Assembly (NCBI RefSeq): GCF_014773225.1
Contig: NZ_JACXAJ010000006.1
Location: 151,263 to 215,262 of the forward strand
Length of the DNA: 64,000 bases
From: Pontibacter aquaedesilientis
GTDB taxonomy: Bacteria; Bacteroidota; Bacteroidia; Cytophagales; Hymenobacteraceae
Direction: 5' to 3'
Shown: one piece after another, positions 16,643 to 25,228 of the stretch
Position numbering within the stretch: position 1 is the stretch's first letter
Layout: the number at the start of each line of letters is the position of its first letter
The notes under the pieces: generated by a model
The model's database searches: none
The model's input: only the letters and a program-made list of their open reading frames with translations
What the model was told of the DNA's origin: nothing
Made by a program: the position numbers and the translations under genes

Positions 16643-17011
16643 TTATTTCACTACAACCCGTCTAACCGAGCTATAGCCGTCTGTCTCTATTTTGACATAA
16701 TACAATCCTTTGGCGAGTCTGGTCAGATCTATCGTTTTGGCCGTGTGCAGCTCAGATCGCTTTACTACTTCGTGGTAGATCTCGTTGCCAATTACATTGA
16801 TAATGCGAAGATCAACCTGACTTGCATCCAGACTTGAGAAGGAAATCGTAAAAACCCCGTTGTTAGGGTTAGGGTAGATGGATACTTCTTTATCTTGCTG
16901 CTCCAAAGCCCTCGCCTTGTTGCCTGCCTGGCCAGCTGCGGGGTCGCGAACCTGGGCCTGTGCCAGCAACGTGGCGAAACAGATAAAAAGAGTAAGTATA
17001 ATTTGTTTCAT
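16643..17011 (-). CDS. Secreted protein consisting of a signal peptide and a type IX sorting domain
   Basis: A 122-residue protein. Signal peptide MKQIILTLFICFATLLAQAQ, a short linker, then a type A T9SS C-terminal sorting domain: VSIYPNPNNGVFTISF, VDLRIINVIGNEIY, LTRLAKGLYYVKIETDG and the basic end SSVRRVVVK. Such domains direct outer-membrane translocation and cell-surface attachment by the type IX secretion system. Here there is almost no cargo, only about 20 residues between signal and sorting domain. It may be a remnant of a larger gene or a small surface peptide. Its own 160-bp AT-rich upstream region separates it from the divergent FAD oxidoreductase gene. Confidence 0.85.
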   Translation of the reverse strand: MKQIILTLFICFATLLAQAQVRDPAAGQAGNKARALEQQDKEVSIYPNPNNGVFTISFSSLDASQVDLRIINVIGNEIYHEVVKRSELHTAKTIDLTRLAKGLYYVKIETDGYSSVRRVVVK

Positions 17012-17171
17012 GCTGAAATTTAAGTTCTAGTTCCGTTTAAAGTATTACAAAAGTTGTTCCATATTTTAAACGTTCGTAAAGATAAATTGTTCTTGTATTT
17101 TACATTACTAAATGGATGCTTTCACCAAATATCCACATCATTTTTTTGGACTTTAAAAACATAGCGACTGT

Positions 17172-18299
17172 TTGATAGATGTTGCCGTTATCGGAGGAGG
17201 GCTTGCCGGACTGACCAGTGCCATTGCTTTGGCCGACAAGGGCATTTCGGTGACGCTACTCGAAAAAAAATCATATCCGCAGCACAAGGTATGCGGCGAG
17301 TATGTATCCAATGAGGTGCTGCCCTACCTGCGCTCTATCGGGGCAGACCCCGCCATGCTCCGACCCGCCACCATTTCACGCTTTATGCTTACCTCACCCA
17401 AGGGGGTAAAACTTGAGTCGCCGCTCGACCTCGGTGGCTTTGGCATCAGCAGGTATACCTTTGATCATTTCCTTTACCAGCTTGCCTTGGCGCGGGGTGT
17501 GCAGGTGCGGGTGCATACCACGGTACAGGATGTGCAGTTTACAGGCAACGGGTTTCACTTAAAGCTGGCAAACGGCGACACCCTGGCGGCGGCAGTGGTG
17601 CTGGGGGCCTATGGCAAGCGCAGCGCACTGGACCGCCAGTTCAACCGCTCCTTTTTTGCGAAACGCTCGCCCTACATCGGAGTGAAATATCACCTGCGCC
17701 TTGACATGCCCACCGACCTGATCGCACTGCACAATTTTAAAGACGGCTACGCCGGTATATCAGCCATTGAGGACGGCCGCTACTGCTTTTGCTACCTGAC
17801 CACCCGCGACAACCTGCGCCGATACGGAGCTATACCTGCCATGGAAAAAGCTGTGCTGCAGCAGAACCCGCACCTGCGCCGTATTTTCCGGGAGGCGGAG
17901 TTTCTATATGAGCAGCCCGAGGTCATCAACGAGATCTCGTTTGCCACCAAAACCTGTGTGGACCACCACATGCTCATGTGTGGCGACGCGGCGGGCATGA
18001 TTACGCCCCTGTGCGGCAACGGCATGGCGATGGCGATACATGCAGGAAAACTGGCGACCGAACATGTGCTTCACTACATTGAGGGCGACCGCAACCGGCA
18101 GGTCCTGGAAACCAGCTATACCCACGCATGGAAAAACCAGTTCGAACGCAGACTGCAGGTAGGCCGCACCGTGCAGCGTTTGTTTGGCAATCCTTTTCTT
18201 TCGGAAGTGGCGGTGAATACACTGCGCCATGTCCCGGCGGCTGTGCAGCTTATCATGCGGCAAACGCACGGACAACCTTTCGGGTCGCCTACATCTTAA
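17172..18299 (+). CDS. FAD-dependent oxidoreductase/monooxygenase of the phenolic-lipid gene set
   Basis: A 375-residue flavoprotein with a TTG start (MIDVAVIGGGLAGLTSAIAL). The Rossmann motif GGGLAGL (8-14) binds the ADP of FAD, EKKSYPQHKVCGEYVS matches geranylgeranyl-reductase/hydroxylase-like proteins, and CGDAAGMITPLCGNGMAMA (from about 270) is the second FAD motif. It lies directly upstream of a type III polyketide synthase and a methyltransferase, on the same strand. In the Streptomyces srs locus the comparable flavoprotein hydroxylates alkylresorcinols to quinone-type lipids; the same role here is inference. The gap to the synthase gene is 155 bp. Confidence 0.85.
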   Translation: MIDVAVIGGGLAGLTSAIALADKGISVTLLEKKSYPQHKVCGEYVSNEVLPYLRSIGADPAMLRPATISRFMLTSPKGVKLESPLDLGGFGISRYTFDHFLYQLALARGVQVRVHTTVQDVQFTGNGFHLKLANGDTLAAAVVLGAYGKRSALDRQFNRSFFAKRSPYIGVKYHLRLDMPTDLIALHNFKDGYAGISAIEDGRYCFCYLTTRDNLRRYGAIPAMEKAVLQQNPHLRRIFREAEFLYEQPEVINEISFATKTCVDHHMLMCGDAAGMITPLCGNGMAMAIHAGKLATEHVLHYIEGDRNRQVLETSYTHAWKNQFERRLQVGRTVQRLFGNPFLSEVAVNTLRHVPAAVQLIMRQTHGQPFGSPTS

Positions 18300-18454
18300 A
18301 ACGGCCGCTTGCGTACTTAACCAAACCCACGCCTATGCCCTTTTCAGGTATAGGCTAAACTTACAGCACCTGTGCCTGTTGTCGCTATACCTACCCTAGC
18401 TGACCAAAGCAGACGTGGGTTTTCACAGGGAACAAACGCTACACAAACCAGCTC

Positions 18455-19576
18455 ATGAAAAGCTATATATGCGGTATCGGCACGGCTAACCCGCCACACA
18501 AAATCCCGCAGATGCAGGTGGCCGACTTTATGTCCGCCGCCCTGCAAATGAACGAACAGGACACCCGCAAGCTCAAAGCACTTTACCGCGTATCAGGTAT
18601 AGGGCAGCGCTACAGTGTGCTCGAAGACTTCACCCGCCAAAACGGCGACTATACCTTCTTCCCTAACACAACCGATCTCGAGCCTTTCCCGACGGTGCAG
18701 CAGCGCATGGAGGTATACCGGAAGCACGCCCTCGATTTGTCGGAGGAGGCAGTGCGCAACTGCCTGAAGCAACTCAGCGGCATAACGCTGCCGGAACTCA
18801 CGCACCTGATCACGGTGAGCTGCACGGGCATGTATGCGCCGGGACTCGATATTGAGCTGGTGGAGCGGCTTGAACTGAACTCCTCTGTGCAGCGCACCGC
18901 CGTTAATTTCATGGGCTGCTATGCGGCTTTCAACGCCATCAAACTGGCCGATGCCATCTGCAAAGCCGACCCAAGCGCAAAGGTAATGCTGGTTTGCACC
19001 GAGATTTGCACGATCCATTTCCAGAAGAATCCGGAGCAAGACCACCTGGTGTCGAATGCGCTGTTCGGCGACGGCGCGGCGGCAGTGCTTATGCAAGGAC
19101 AGCCTTGCCCGGAGGTTAGTCTTGAGTTGCAGTCCTTCCACTGCGACCTGGCCCCCGCCGGCAAGCGCGAGATGGCCTGGCACATCGGCGACACGGGCTT
19201 CGAGATGACACTCTCTTCCTACGTGCCAGATCTTATCAAAAACGGCATAAAACAACTCACGGAGCGTCTGCTGCAAGGTCTCCGGACCACGGTTTCAGAA
19301 ATTAAGCTGTTTGCGATACACCCCGGTGGGCGGCGCATACTGGAGGTGATAGAGCAGGAACTGGGCATGACACGCGACGACAACCGCCACGCCTACCGCG
19401 TGCTGCATGAATTCGGCAACATGTCGTCGGCTACGGTGCTGTTTGTGCTAAAAGACCTGATGGCCAGCCTGACTACACAGGAGAAAGACGAGCCGGTACT
19501 GAGCTTTGCTTTTGGCCCGGGCCTGACACTGGAATCGATGCTACTCAAAGTGCACTATGCTGAAACAACGGTCTAA
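18455..19576 (+). CDS. Type III polyketide synthase
   Basis: A 373-residue chalcone-synthase-like enzyme. The catalytic triad is visible: Cys in NFMGCYAAFNA (about 155), His in FAIHPGGRRILE (about 288) and Asn in HEFGNMSSATVLF (about 322). GDGAAAVL and the terminal FGPGLTLE are also conserved. These enzymes extend acyl-CoA or acyl-ACP starters with malonyl-CoA to make alkylresorcinols or alkylpyrones. The following methyltransferase start (19557) overlaps the last 20 nt of this gene, indicating translational coupling. Together with the FAD gene this forms a three-gene set like srsA/srsB/srsC. The exact product cannot be read from sequence. Confidence 0.92.
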   Translation: MKSYICGIGTANPPHKIPQMQVADFMSAALQMNEQDTRKLKALYRVSGIGQRYSVLEDFTRQNGDYTFFPNTTDLEPFPTVQQRMEVYRKHALDLSEEAVRNCLKQLSGITLPELTHLITVSCTGMYAPGLDIELVERLELNSSVQRTAVNFMGCYAAFNAIKLADAICKADPSAKVMLVCTEICTIHFQKNPEQDHLVSNALFGDGAAAVLMQGQPCPEVSLELQSFHCDLAPAGKREMAWHIGDTGFEMTLSSYVPDLIKNGIKQLTERLLQGLRTTVSEIKLFAIHPGGRRILEVIEQELGMTRDDNRHAYRVLHEFGNMSSATVLFVLKDLMASLTTQEKDEPVLSFAFGPGLTLESMLLKVHYAETTV

Positions 19577-20258
19577 CCAACCCGAACTGATGGACGACCT
19601 TAGCTTGTCGGGGGATGAGCTGCGGCGCAACCTCGAAGAGCTGGAGGTGATCAACACCTGGCTGGGTGGGTATAAGGTGGTGTTGGATGCCTTGGATAAA
19701 CTCCTGGATGGGTATAATGGTCCGCCTTTGCATATTGCCGACATAGGCTGTGGCGGCGGCGACACGCTGCGCCACATCGCCAAATGGGCCCGCCGCAAAA
19801 ACATAAAACTGCACCTCACAGGTATAGACGCCAACGATTTTATGGTGCAGTACGCCCGGCAGCGCTGCGGCGGCTTTCCGGAAATCAGGCTGGAGCAGCA
19901 TGATGTGTTCTCGGATCAGTTTCAGCAAAAGCAATACGACATTGTGGTTTGCAGTCTGTTCTGCCACCATTTCACGGATGAACAGCTCGTGAGCATGTTC
20001 AGGCAGTTGCACCGGCAGGCAGGTATAGCCGTCATCATCAACGACCTGCACCGCCACTGGCTGGCCTATCATTCCATCAAACTGCTTACCCATTTTTTTT
20101 CGGATTCCTACCTGGTTAAAAACGATGCGCCGCTCTCCGTTTGGCGGGCTTTCCGGAGAGATGAACTACAAAGATTGGTGCAGGAGGCAGGTATAGACAG
20201 GTATAGTCTGCGCTGGATGTGGGCTTTTCGGTGGCAGCTTCTTTTGAAGAAAGCCTAA
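19557..20258 (+). CDS. SAM-dependent class I methyltransferase coupled to the type III PKS
   Basis: A 233-residue protein with motif I IADIGCGGGDTLRHIA (about 60-75), motif II LTGIDANDFMVQYAR and the post-motif DIVVCSLFCHHFTDEQLVSMF. The fold is that of class I methyltransferases acting on small molecules. It starts inside the end of the polyketide synthase gene, so the two are translated together, and it most likely O- or C-methylates the polyketide product. A related acidic N-terminal helix (ELMDDLSLSGDELRRNLEEL) is typical of Bacteroidota members of this family found next to type III PKS genes. Confidence 0.88.
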   Translation: MLKQRSNQPELMDDLSLSGDELRRNLEELEVINTWLGGYKVVLDALDKLLDGYNGPPLHIADIGCGGGDTLRHIAKWARRKNIKLHLTGIDANDFMVQYARQRCGGFPEIRLEQHDVFSDQFQQKQYDIVVCSLFCHHFTDEQLVSMFRQLHRQAGIAVIINDLHRHWLAYHSIKLLTHFFSDSYLVKNDAPLSVWRAFRRDELQRLVQEAGIDRYSLRWMWAFRWQLLLKKA

Positions 20259-20297
20259 CAATTAGTATCTTAACAGGGTATAAAAAGCAACTCTCAT

Positions 20298-20474
20298 ATG
20301 ATGCGACGATTCAATATACTCTATTTACTTTCTGTGCTGCTGGCAGCCACAATCCTTTATTTTGCTTGGACCCGCGAGTTCTTAACAAATATTTGGCTTG
20401 TACTGGCACTCATTGCTACGCTACAACCGGCTATTTACTATGTGCTGTGGTACGCCCGTAAAAAGTATAGCTAA
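20298..20474 (+). CDS. Small two-TM membrane protein
   Basis: A 58-residue frame from ATG 20298 (ATG ATG, either codon possible) to TAA 20472-20474. It has two hydrophobic helices, ILYLLSVLLAATILYFAW and IWLVLALIATLQPAIYYVLW, separated by TREFLTN and ended by the basic YARKKYS. Codon use fits the surrounding genes. It lies 39 bp after the methyltransferase and 23 bp before another small membrane protein, so the three are probably co-transcribed. No family recognised. Confidence 0.65.
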   Translation: MMRRFNILYLLSVLLAATILYFAWTREFLTNIWLVLALIATLQPAIYYVLWYARKKYS

Positions 20475-20497
20475 TCGCTTAATCAAAACCTGACGAC

Positions 20498-20710
20498 ATG
20501 AGCAAAAGCACGCTTAACTTCTGGATCCTTTTTGCAGTCTCCATCATCCTTTCGGTACTTGTCATTTCTATCTTCGTGAAGGTGCTGAAGGCTGCCCTTT
20601 TCATTATACTGGTGCTCGTTTTGGCTCCCATCATCTATGTTGCGCTTAAACTGATATTGCCGGGCGCAAAGGGTAAGAGCGAGGACGACAAGCTGAAATT
20701 CCGGCCTTAA
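20498..20710 (+). CDS. Small two-TM membrane protein
   Basis: A 70-residue protein with two hydrophobic helices (FWILFAVSIILSVLVISIFV and ALFIILVLVLAPIIYVALKL) and a charged tail GKSEDDKLKFRP. It may be the last gene of the polyketide operon, but nothing ties it to that chemistry. It is convergent with the histone deacetylase-like gene, only 7 bp from its stop. No known family. Confidence 0.7.
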   Translation: MSKSTLNFWILFAVSIILSVLVISIFVKVLKAALFIILVLVLAPIIYVALKLILPGAKGKSEDDKLKFRP

Positions 20711-20717
20711 CCCCAGG

Positions 20718-21620
20718 CTAAAAGAAAAATTGCTGCGCCAGCCGGAAGGTATTGGCGTGCGCCTCCACGATGTGCGCGATCTGCCTGGAGTAGCCTCCGC
20801 CCATGCTCACTGTGACAGGTATGCGGTGGCGTGCGCAGGCATCCAGCACCATGCGGTCGCGCTCCTTGCAGCCGGCTATACTCATGCCCAGTTTCCCCAG
20901 TTTGTCAGTAGCCAGCACATCCACCCCCGACTGAAAGAACACAAACTCCGGCTCTTGTTCATCCAGCAGCCGCGGCAAATGCTCCCCAAGTAGTTTCAGA
21001 TAGGTCTTGTCGTCGGTGCCCTCCGCAAGCGGTACGTCCAGGTCAGATTTTTCTTTGTGGAAAGGGTAGTTATGTCCGCCGTGCATGCTGAAAGTAAACA
21101 CCCGCGGCTCATGTTGGAAAATCTGCGCTGTGCCGTTGCCTTGGTGTACGTCCAAATCCACGACCAGTACCTTTTTGATACCCTTGTACTTGAGCAAGTG
21201 ATTGGCTGCGATGGCGATGTCGTTGAGCAGACAGAAACCCTCTCCCCTGTCGGTAAAGGCGTGGTGCGTGCCGCCTGCTATGTTCATACCGATGCCATAC
21301 TCCAATGCAAACAGTGCAGCCTGCAGCGTACCGTTCATGATCACGATTTCCCGCTGCACCAACTCCTCTGATAATGGAAAACCCGTTTTGCGAATCTCGG
21401 ATGGGCTCAGCTCCAGATCGCGCAGGCGCTGCCAGTAGGTGGCGTCGTGCGTGTCGAGGATGTATTGCTCTTCGAGCGGCGCAGGGGCGAACAGGTTATC
21501 CTGAGCAATGGTACCTTCGTAGAGCAACTGCTCGGGCAACAGGTCGTACTTGGCCATCGGAAAGCGGTGGCCTTCGGGCAGGGAGTGGGCAAATATTTCG
21601 GACCAAGCTATTTTCAGCAT
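20718..21620 (-). CDS. Histone deacetylase family protein
   Basis: A 300-residue zinc deacetylase of the bacterial HDAC/acetoin utilisation (AcuC-like) family. It shows GGTHHAFTDRGEGFCLLND with the HH pair, VLVVDLDVHQGNGT with the metal-binding Asp and His, FTFSMHGGHNYPF, FQSGVDVLATDKLGKLGMS with the second metal Asp, and VSMGGGYS near the end. Bacterial members act on acetyl-lysine, acetylpolyamines or acyl-CoA synthetases; the substrate here is unknown. The gene runs away from a 655-bp gene-free region with DnaA boxes. Confidence 0.92.
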   Translation of the reverse strand: MLKIAWSEIFAHSLPEGHRFPMAKYDLLPEQLLYEGTIAQDNLFAPAPLEEQYILDTHDATYWQRLRDLELSPSEIRKTGFPLSEELVQREIVIMNGTLQAALFALEYGIGMNIAGGTHHAFTDRGEGFCLLNDIAIAANHLLKYKGIKKVLVVDLDVHQGNGTAQIFQHEPRVFTFSMHGGHNYPFHKEKSDLDVPLAEGTDDKTYLKLLGEHLPRLLDEQEPEFVFFQSGVDVLATDKLGKLGMSIAGCKERDRMVLDACARHRIPVTVSMGGGYSRQIAHIVEAHANTFRLAQQFFF

Positions 21621-21636
21621 AATGCAAAATTAACAT

Positions 21637-21953
21637 TTATACACCTCTTCTGGTTTGCCCCGGCCATATTTCATCTCCTGAGGGTTTCCACAAGCAGCAT
21701 GTAGACACGCTATACCTACCAGTTTTTTTATTTGCTCCAGACTCATTTACTTCTGATTTTCAGTGCAATTATCTAATGGCAACATTATGTAAAATGCACT
21801 ATCCACCGCCGTGTATAAATTCTTGTAACCCTATATTTTGGCAATTTTTCCCCCATTATACCTGTGGGTAAATGTGGATAACTATGTTGATTGGTGTGAA
21901 TTATCCACCATTTGCTGTTAACTCCCTGTTGATTTCAGGTAAATTTATTCACA
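21637..21953. other. oriC: Cluster of DnaA boxes in a gene-free divergent region: candidate replication origin
   Basis: The 655 bp between the divergent deacetylase and barrel genes hold no supported gene. Two perfect matches to TTATNCACA are at 21873-21881 (reverse, TGTGGATAA) and 21945-21953 (TTATTCACA). Single-mismatch boxes are at 21637, 21810, 21863, 21895 and 21901, so five boxes fall within 91 bp (21863-21953). AT-rich stretches flank them (for example 21819-21853). This is the arrangement of a bacterial oriC. The call is inference; in Bacteroidota oriC need not be next to dnaA. Frames at 21872 and 22011 were not accepted as genes. Confidence 0.55.
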
Positions 21954-22275
21954 ATATCATAACAACACCCCCAAAAGTGCAAATAAACACTGAATCGGCT
22001 GTTGACATGATTGCCATACCTGGGTCTGGATTTTTTATATCCCTGTTTGGCTCAGGCGGGCTCTGTTTTCGACAGGGCGTTTAATCTGTGCATTTTTTAT
22101 TCCGGATATTCTGCCTCAGGTCAAAGGGAGATGAGTAGGGTCGTAAGCCATCGACACGGTATACCTGGCCAGTCAACCGCAACATTTCTATTACAAAAAC
22201 GATATATATACCCTTGCATATGGGGGTCTTTCAAACACCGGCTCTCATGCACTTCCTAAAACTTAACATAGAAAC

Positions 22276-22908
22276 ATGAAAAAGACGATATTACTCTTGC
22301 TCACTTTGCTTGCTTCGCTGAGCACTTACGCACAACCTGACTCATACGGCCCGGCTGCGGGACGGCAAAACCACAACCTGTTCAGTCGCAGCGGTAACAA
22401 CTCTGGCTTTGGCGTGAAGGGGGGAGTGAACTTTGCTATCTTGAATGGCAGCGAGAAAGATGTGCTGGGCAACTTCGAGGGCCTGACCACTTTCCATGCC
22501 GGCATCTATACCCAGTTCAGCCTGAGCGATTTCTTCTCGATACAGCCCGAAGCGCTTTACTCCCGCAAAGGCATTGAACGCAACGACTCTACCTTCCGCT
22601 TCGATTACCTCGAAGTGCCGGTGCTCGCAGTATTCAACATCACCGAAAACGTAAGCGTGCATTTTGGCCCGCAGGTAAGCGTGATGATGTCGGCCAAGGA
22701 GGATGACAAAGAAATAGACCTGGAGCCGCTCAATACCTTCGACTATGGCATAGCAGCAGGCGCCGAGGCCCGCCTGAGCATTTTCAGGCTGGGTGCCAGG
22801 TATAACCTCGGTCTTGCGGACCTTCGCAAAGAAAACAACCTGGGGCAGAAGATAAACCAGGACATCAAGCACGGCGTGTTCCAGGTATACCTGGGCGTCG
22901 GTTTCTAG
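22276..22908 (+). CDS. Small outer-membrane beta-barrel protein (porin family, PorT-like)
   Basis: A 210-residue protein with signal peptide MKKTILLLLTLLASLSTYAQ. The mature part has the eight-strand barrel pattern of the outer_membrane_beta-barrel/PorT-like family: FGVKGGVNFAILNG, FHAGIYTQFSLSDFFSIQPE, ALYSRKG, YLEVPVLAVFNITENVSVHFGPQVS and FDYGIAAGAEARLS. The short phrase VKGGVNxA after the signal is typical. Family members are abundant in Bacteroidota and mostly of unknown function. Monocistronic, followed by a hairpin at 22935. Confidence 0.85.
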   Translation: MKKTILLLLTLLASLSTYAQPDSYGPAAGRQNHNLFSRSGNNSGFGVKGGVNFAILNGSEKDVLGNFEGLTTFHAGIYTQFSLSDFFSIQPEALYSRKGIERNDSTFRFDYLEVPVLAVFNITENVSVHFGPQVSVMMSAKEDDKEIDLEPLNTFDYGIAAGAEARLSIFRLGARYNLGLADLRKENNLGQKINQDIKHGVFQVYLGVGF

Positions 22909-22934
22909 CGAATTTTCACATAAAGCCATACACG

Positions 22935-22960
22935 AAAGGGACTCTATCCGGAGTCCCTTT
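22935..22960. terminator. Terminator after the barrel gene
   Basis: A 10-bp perfect stem (AAAGGGACTC / GAGTCCCTTT) with a 6-nt loop and a T-rich tail, 27 bp after the stop. Confidence 0.8.
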
Positions 22961-23076
22961 TATTTTGCATACGACCAGGTGGGGACTGCATGACTTTTTC
23001 AGCCCTTTGTTCGCAAAGCCCGTATTTATAGTGCTGATTACTACCCGTGTAGCATTCCGATGCGCGGATTACACCT

Positions 23077-23799
23077 ATGAGACACGACAAAACATACCCC
23101 CTCTATACCTTGCTATGGGCTATGCTGGCACTGACTGGTATGGCCTGCGACACGACCGTGAAAACCGATGAAGCCGAAGTGGGCGCAGCCGTGCGGGCCC
23201 TGAGCCCTGGTGTGCCTGATCAGGTATTTACAATTGACACTGCCAAAAGCACCGTGACCTGGATTGGTGCCAAAGTAACCGGACGGCACAACGGCGTGAT
23301 CCCGATAAAGGAAGGGCAGATCAACCTGCACAATGGCATAGCCCATGGCGGCAGAACCGTGTTTGACATGACCGCCGTGTGTTCCACTGACAAGACTATT
23401 GACGAGGCAGGCAACAAAAAGCTCACCGGGCATCTGCGCTCCGAAGAGTTCTTTGATGTTGCGCAACACCCAACGGCCTCGTTCGTCATTACCTCCATTG
23501 TTTTTTACGACAGTACAGAAAGACAGGAAGTGCCTTCGACTACGGCCAGCGCCAAAAAGATGCGCATCAAGAACCCAACACATAAGATCACAGGCAACCT
23601 CACCATCAAAGGAATCACGAAGAGCGTCAGTTTCCCAGCCCTGATCACCCAAGAAGACAGCCTGCTGCGGGCCAAGGCCAACTTCAACATCGACCGCACC
23701 GAATGGAAACTAAACTACGGCGCTGATAAGTCGCTGGGAAATAAGACAATCTATCCGGCGGTAAATATAGGACTGGACCTGGTGGCCAGGCCCAAATAA
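23077..23799 (+). CDS. YceI family lipoprotein
   Basis: A 240-residue protein with a lipobox LTGMAC (Cys about 24) and a lipocalin-like YceI domain: FTIDTAKSTVTWIGAKVTG, GGRTVFDMTAVCSTD, LTGHLRSEEFFDVAQHPTAS, ITGNLTIKGITKSVSFPA and LNYGADKSL. YceI proteins bind polyisoprenoid or other amphiphilic ligands in the periplasm. The domain is complete, and as a lipoprotein it is probably anchored in the inner or outer membrane. It appears monocistronic. Confidence 0.92.
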   Translation: MRHDKTYPLYTLLWAMLALTGMACDTTVKTDEAEVGAAVRALSPGVPDQVFTIDTAKSTVTWIGAKVTGRHNGVIPIKEGQINLHNGIAHGGRTVFDMTAVCSTDKTIDEAGNKKLTGHLRSEEFFDVAQHPTASFVITSIVFYDSTERQEVPSTTASAKKMRIKNPTHKITGNLTIKGITKSVSFPALITQEDSLLRAKANFNIDRTEWKLNYGADKSLGNKTIYPAVNIGLDLVARPK

Positions 23800-23927
23800 G
23801 CTAACAGGCAAACACTTACATAGCTAATTGCGTTACAGCAATTGTACTGTTTCCGTATTTATTCCCGTCCATTCATGCTAAAGTCACCCGCAATGCGTTC
23901 CTACAAAAACCATTTTGTGAACCTATC

Positions 23928-24473
23928 ATGAGAAAATACCTTTGCCTGCTCCCCCTTCTGCTGCTATCCCTGTCAGCCAATGCGCAGGGCGGGGCAGTGG
24001 CAGCGTTCAACTTACAGCAGGCAGAGACGCTTAAGTTTGGAATGCTGGCGCTGGGGGTTTGGGCACTTGTCAACATTCTCATCAGCAGCATCAAACTTAC
24101 CAAGTCGTCACGCAACAAGCGCTATTTTTTCCAGATGAACATCTACTGGAATATCGTCAACCTGATCATCGCGGGCGCTTCGCTCTACTACACCCTCTCC
24201 ATCGACCCAACTGTGAGAACACTGGCCGAAAGCGTAGATTTCCATTACTGGTGCCTGAAACTGCTATACCTGAGCATTGGCCTGGATCTGGCCTTTCTCT
24301 TGTTGGCCGCCTACCTGAAGGAGCTTTCTAAATCCTCCCCCAAAACTGAGCAGTACCTGGGCTGGGGGCAATCCATTATGTTGCAGGGCTTTTTCCTGCT
24401 GGTGCTCGATGTTACGTTGGCCGTGCTGCTGGAGGGGCGGGCCGAGCAGCTGCTGCGCCTGCTGCCATCCTAA
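23928..24473 (+). CDS. Integral membrane protein of unknown function with a signal peptide
   Basis: A 181-residue protein. The N-terminus is a signal peptide (YLCLLPLLLLSLSANAQ). Four further hydrophobic helices follow: LKFGMLALGVWALVNILISS, YWNIVNLIIAGASLYYTL, LLYLSIGLDLAFLLLAAYL and GFFLLVLDVTLAVLLEG. The sequence resembles a conserved Bacteroidota family (DUF6992-like). Basic residues between helices 1 and 2 (KLTKSSRNKR) predict a cytoplasmic loop. No functional motif is visible. A strong terminator follows. Confidence 0.7.
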   Translation: MRKYLCLLPLLLLSLSANAQGGAVAAFNLQQAETLKFGMLALGVWALVNILISSIKLTKSSRNKRYFFQMNIYWNIVNLIIAGASLYYTLSIDPTVRTLAESVDFHYWCLKLLYLSIGLDLAFLLLAAYLKELSKSSPKTEQYLGWGQSIMLQGFFLLVLDVTLAVLLEGRAEQLLRLLPS

Positions 24474-24493
24474 GAGAGACAGATTCTATAAAA

Positions 24494-24535
24494 AAATCGC
24501 CGCACTTTACCTGTTAAGGTTAAGTGCGGCGATTT
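24494..24535. terminator. Bidirectional terminator
   Basis: A long stem (AAATCGCCGCACTT / AAGTGCGGCGATTT) around a small loop between the convergent membrane-protein and PfpI genes. Confidence 0.85.
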
Positions 24536-24555
24536 CAGTTATTGCCCGGAATGAG

Positions 24556-25113
24556 TTAGCGTGGGTCGTGTCGGCCTTCGGCAAATTCTTCGATGATCTT
24601 CTTGTTGAAGGCAGGAATATCGTCCGGATTGCGGCTCGTCACCAACCCATTGTCTACCACCACTTCCTGGTCTACCCACTCGGCACCCGCGTTTTTAAGG
24701 TCTGACTTCAAGGTATGGTAACTGGTTACTTTTTTGCCTTTCAGCTTGCCTGTCTCAATCAGGGTCCAGGGGCCGTGGCAAATGGCGGCAACCGGCTTGC
24801 CCGACTCCATAAATTGGGTCACGAAGCGCACGACTTTCTCGTCGGCACGCAACTTGTCGGGGCTCATCACACCGCCGGGAAGCAACAGACCATTGTAATC
24901 GTCGGGGTTGGCGTTGCCGATGGTTTTATCCACTTTGAATTTGTCGCCCCAATCGGTGTGGTTCCACCCCTTCACCTCTCCTTCTTTCAGGGCGATGAGG
25001 TGCGTTTCGGCACCCGCCTCTTCCAGGGCCTTCCTCGGCTCTGTGAGCTCTACCTGTTCAAAGCCATCGGTTACTATTATCGCTATCTTTTTTCCATCCA
25101 GTTCGTTAGCCAT
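24556..25113 (-). CDS. DJ-1/PfpI family protein (YhbO/general stress protein 18 type)
   Basis: A 185-residue type 1 glutamine-amidotransferase-like protein. The key motif AAICHGPWTLIETG contains the nucleophilic Cys and its following His; ALLLPGG-like DYNGLLLPGGVMSPDKLR, VKGWNHTDWGDKFKVDKTIG and WVDQEVVVDNGLVTSRNPDD are as in YhbO/PfpI members. These proteins are linked to protein or nucleotide deglycation and to stress survival; the exact activity is debated. At 185 residues it has the usual length. The start at 25113 (MANELDGKKIAIIVTDGFEQ) matches the family. Confidence 0.93.
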   Translation of the reverse strand: MANELDGKKIAIIVTDGFEQVELTEPRKALEEAGAETHLIALKEGEVKGWNHTDWGDKFKVDKTIGNANPDDYNGLLLPGGVMSPDKLRADEKVVRFVTQFMESGKPVAAICHGPWTLIETGKLKGKKVTSYHTLKSDLKNAGAEWVDQEVVVDNGLVTSRNPDDIPAFNKKIIEEFAEGRHDPR

Positions 25114-25228
25114 TTTAAGTTTGTTTTTTTAGTTTAACATCGCAATTGTCTATTCAAAACGGTTTGGGCGTGAAATTGTTAGAAGCAGTCCGAAGCAATA
25201 CACGCTTTCACCGATTCGTTATTAGCTC

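Noticed and set aside
21872..22259. Two plus-strand frames in the DnaA-box region
   Set aside because: Overlap the DnaA boxes, no family pattern; non-coding origin-like DNA explains the sequence better.
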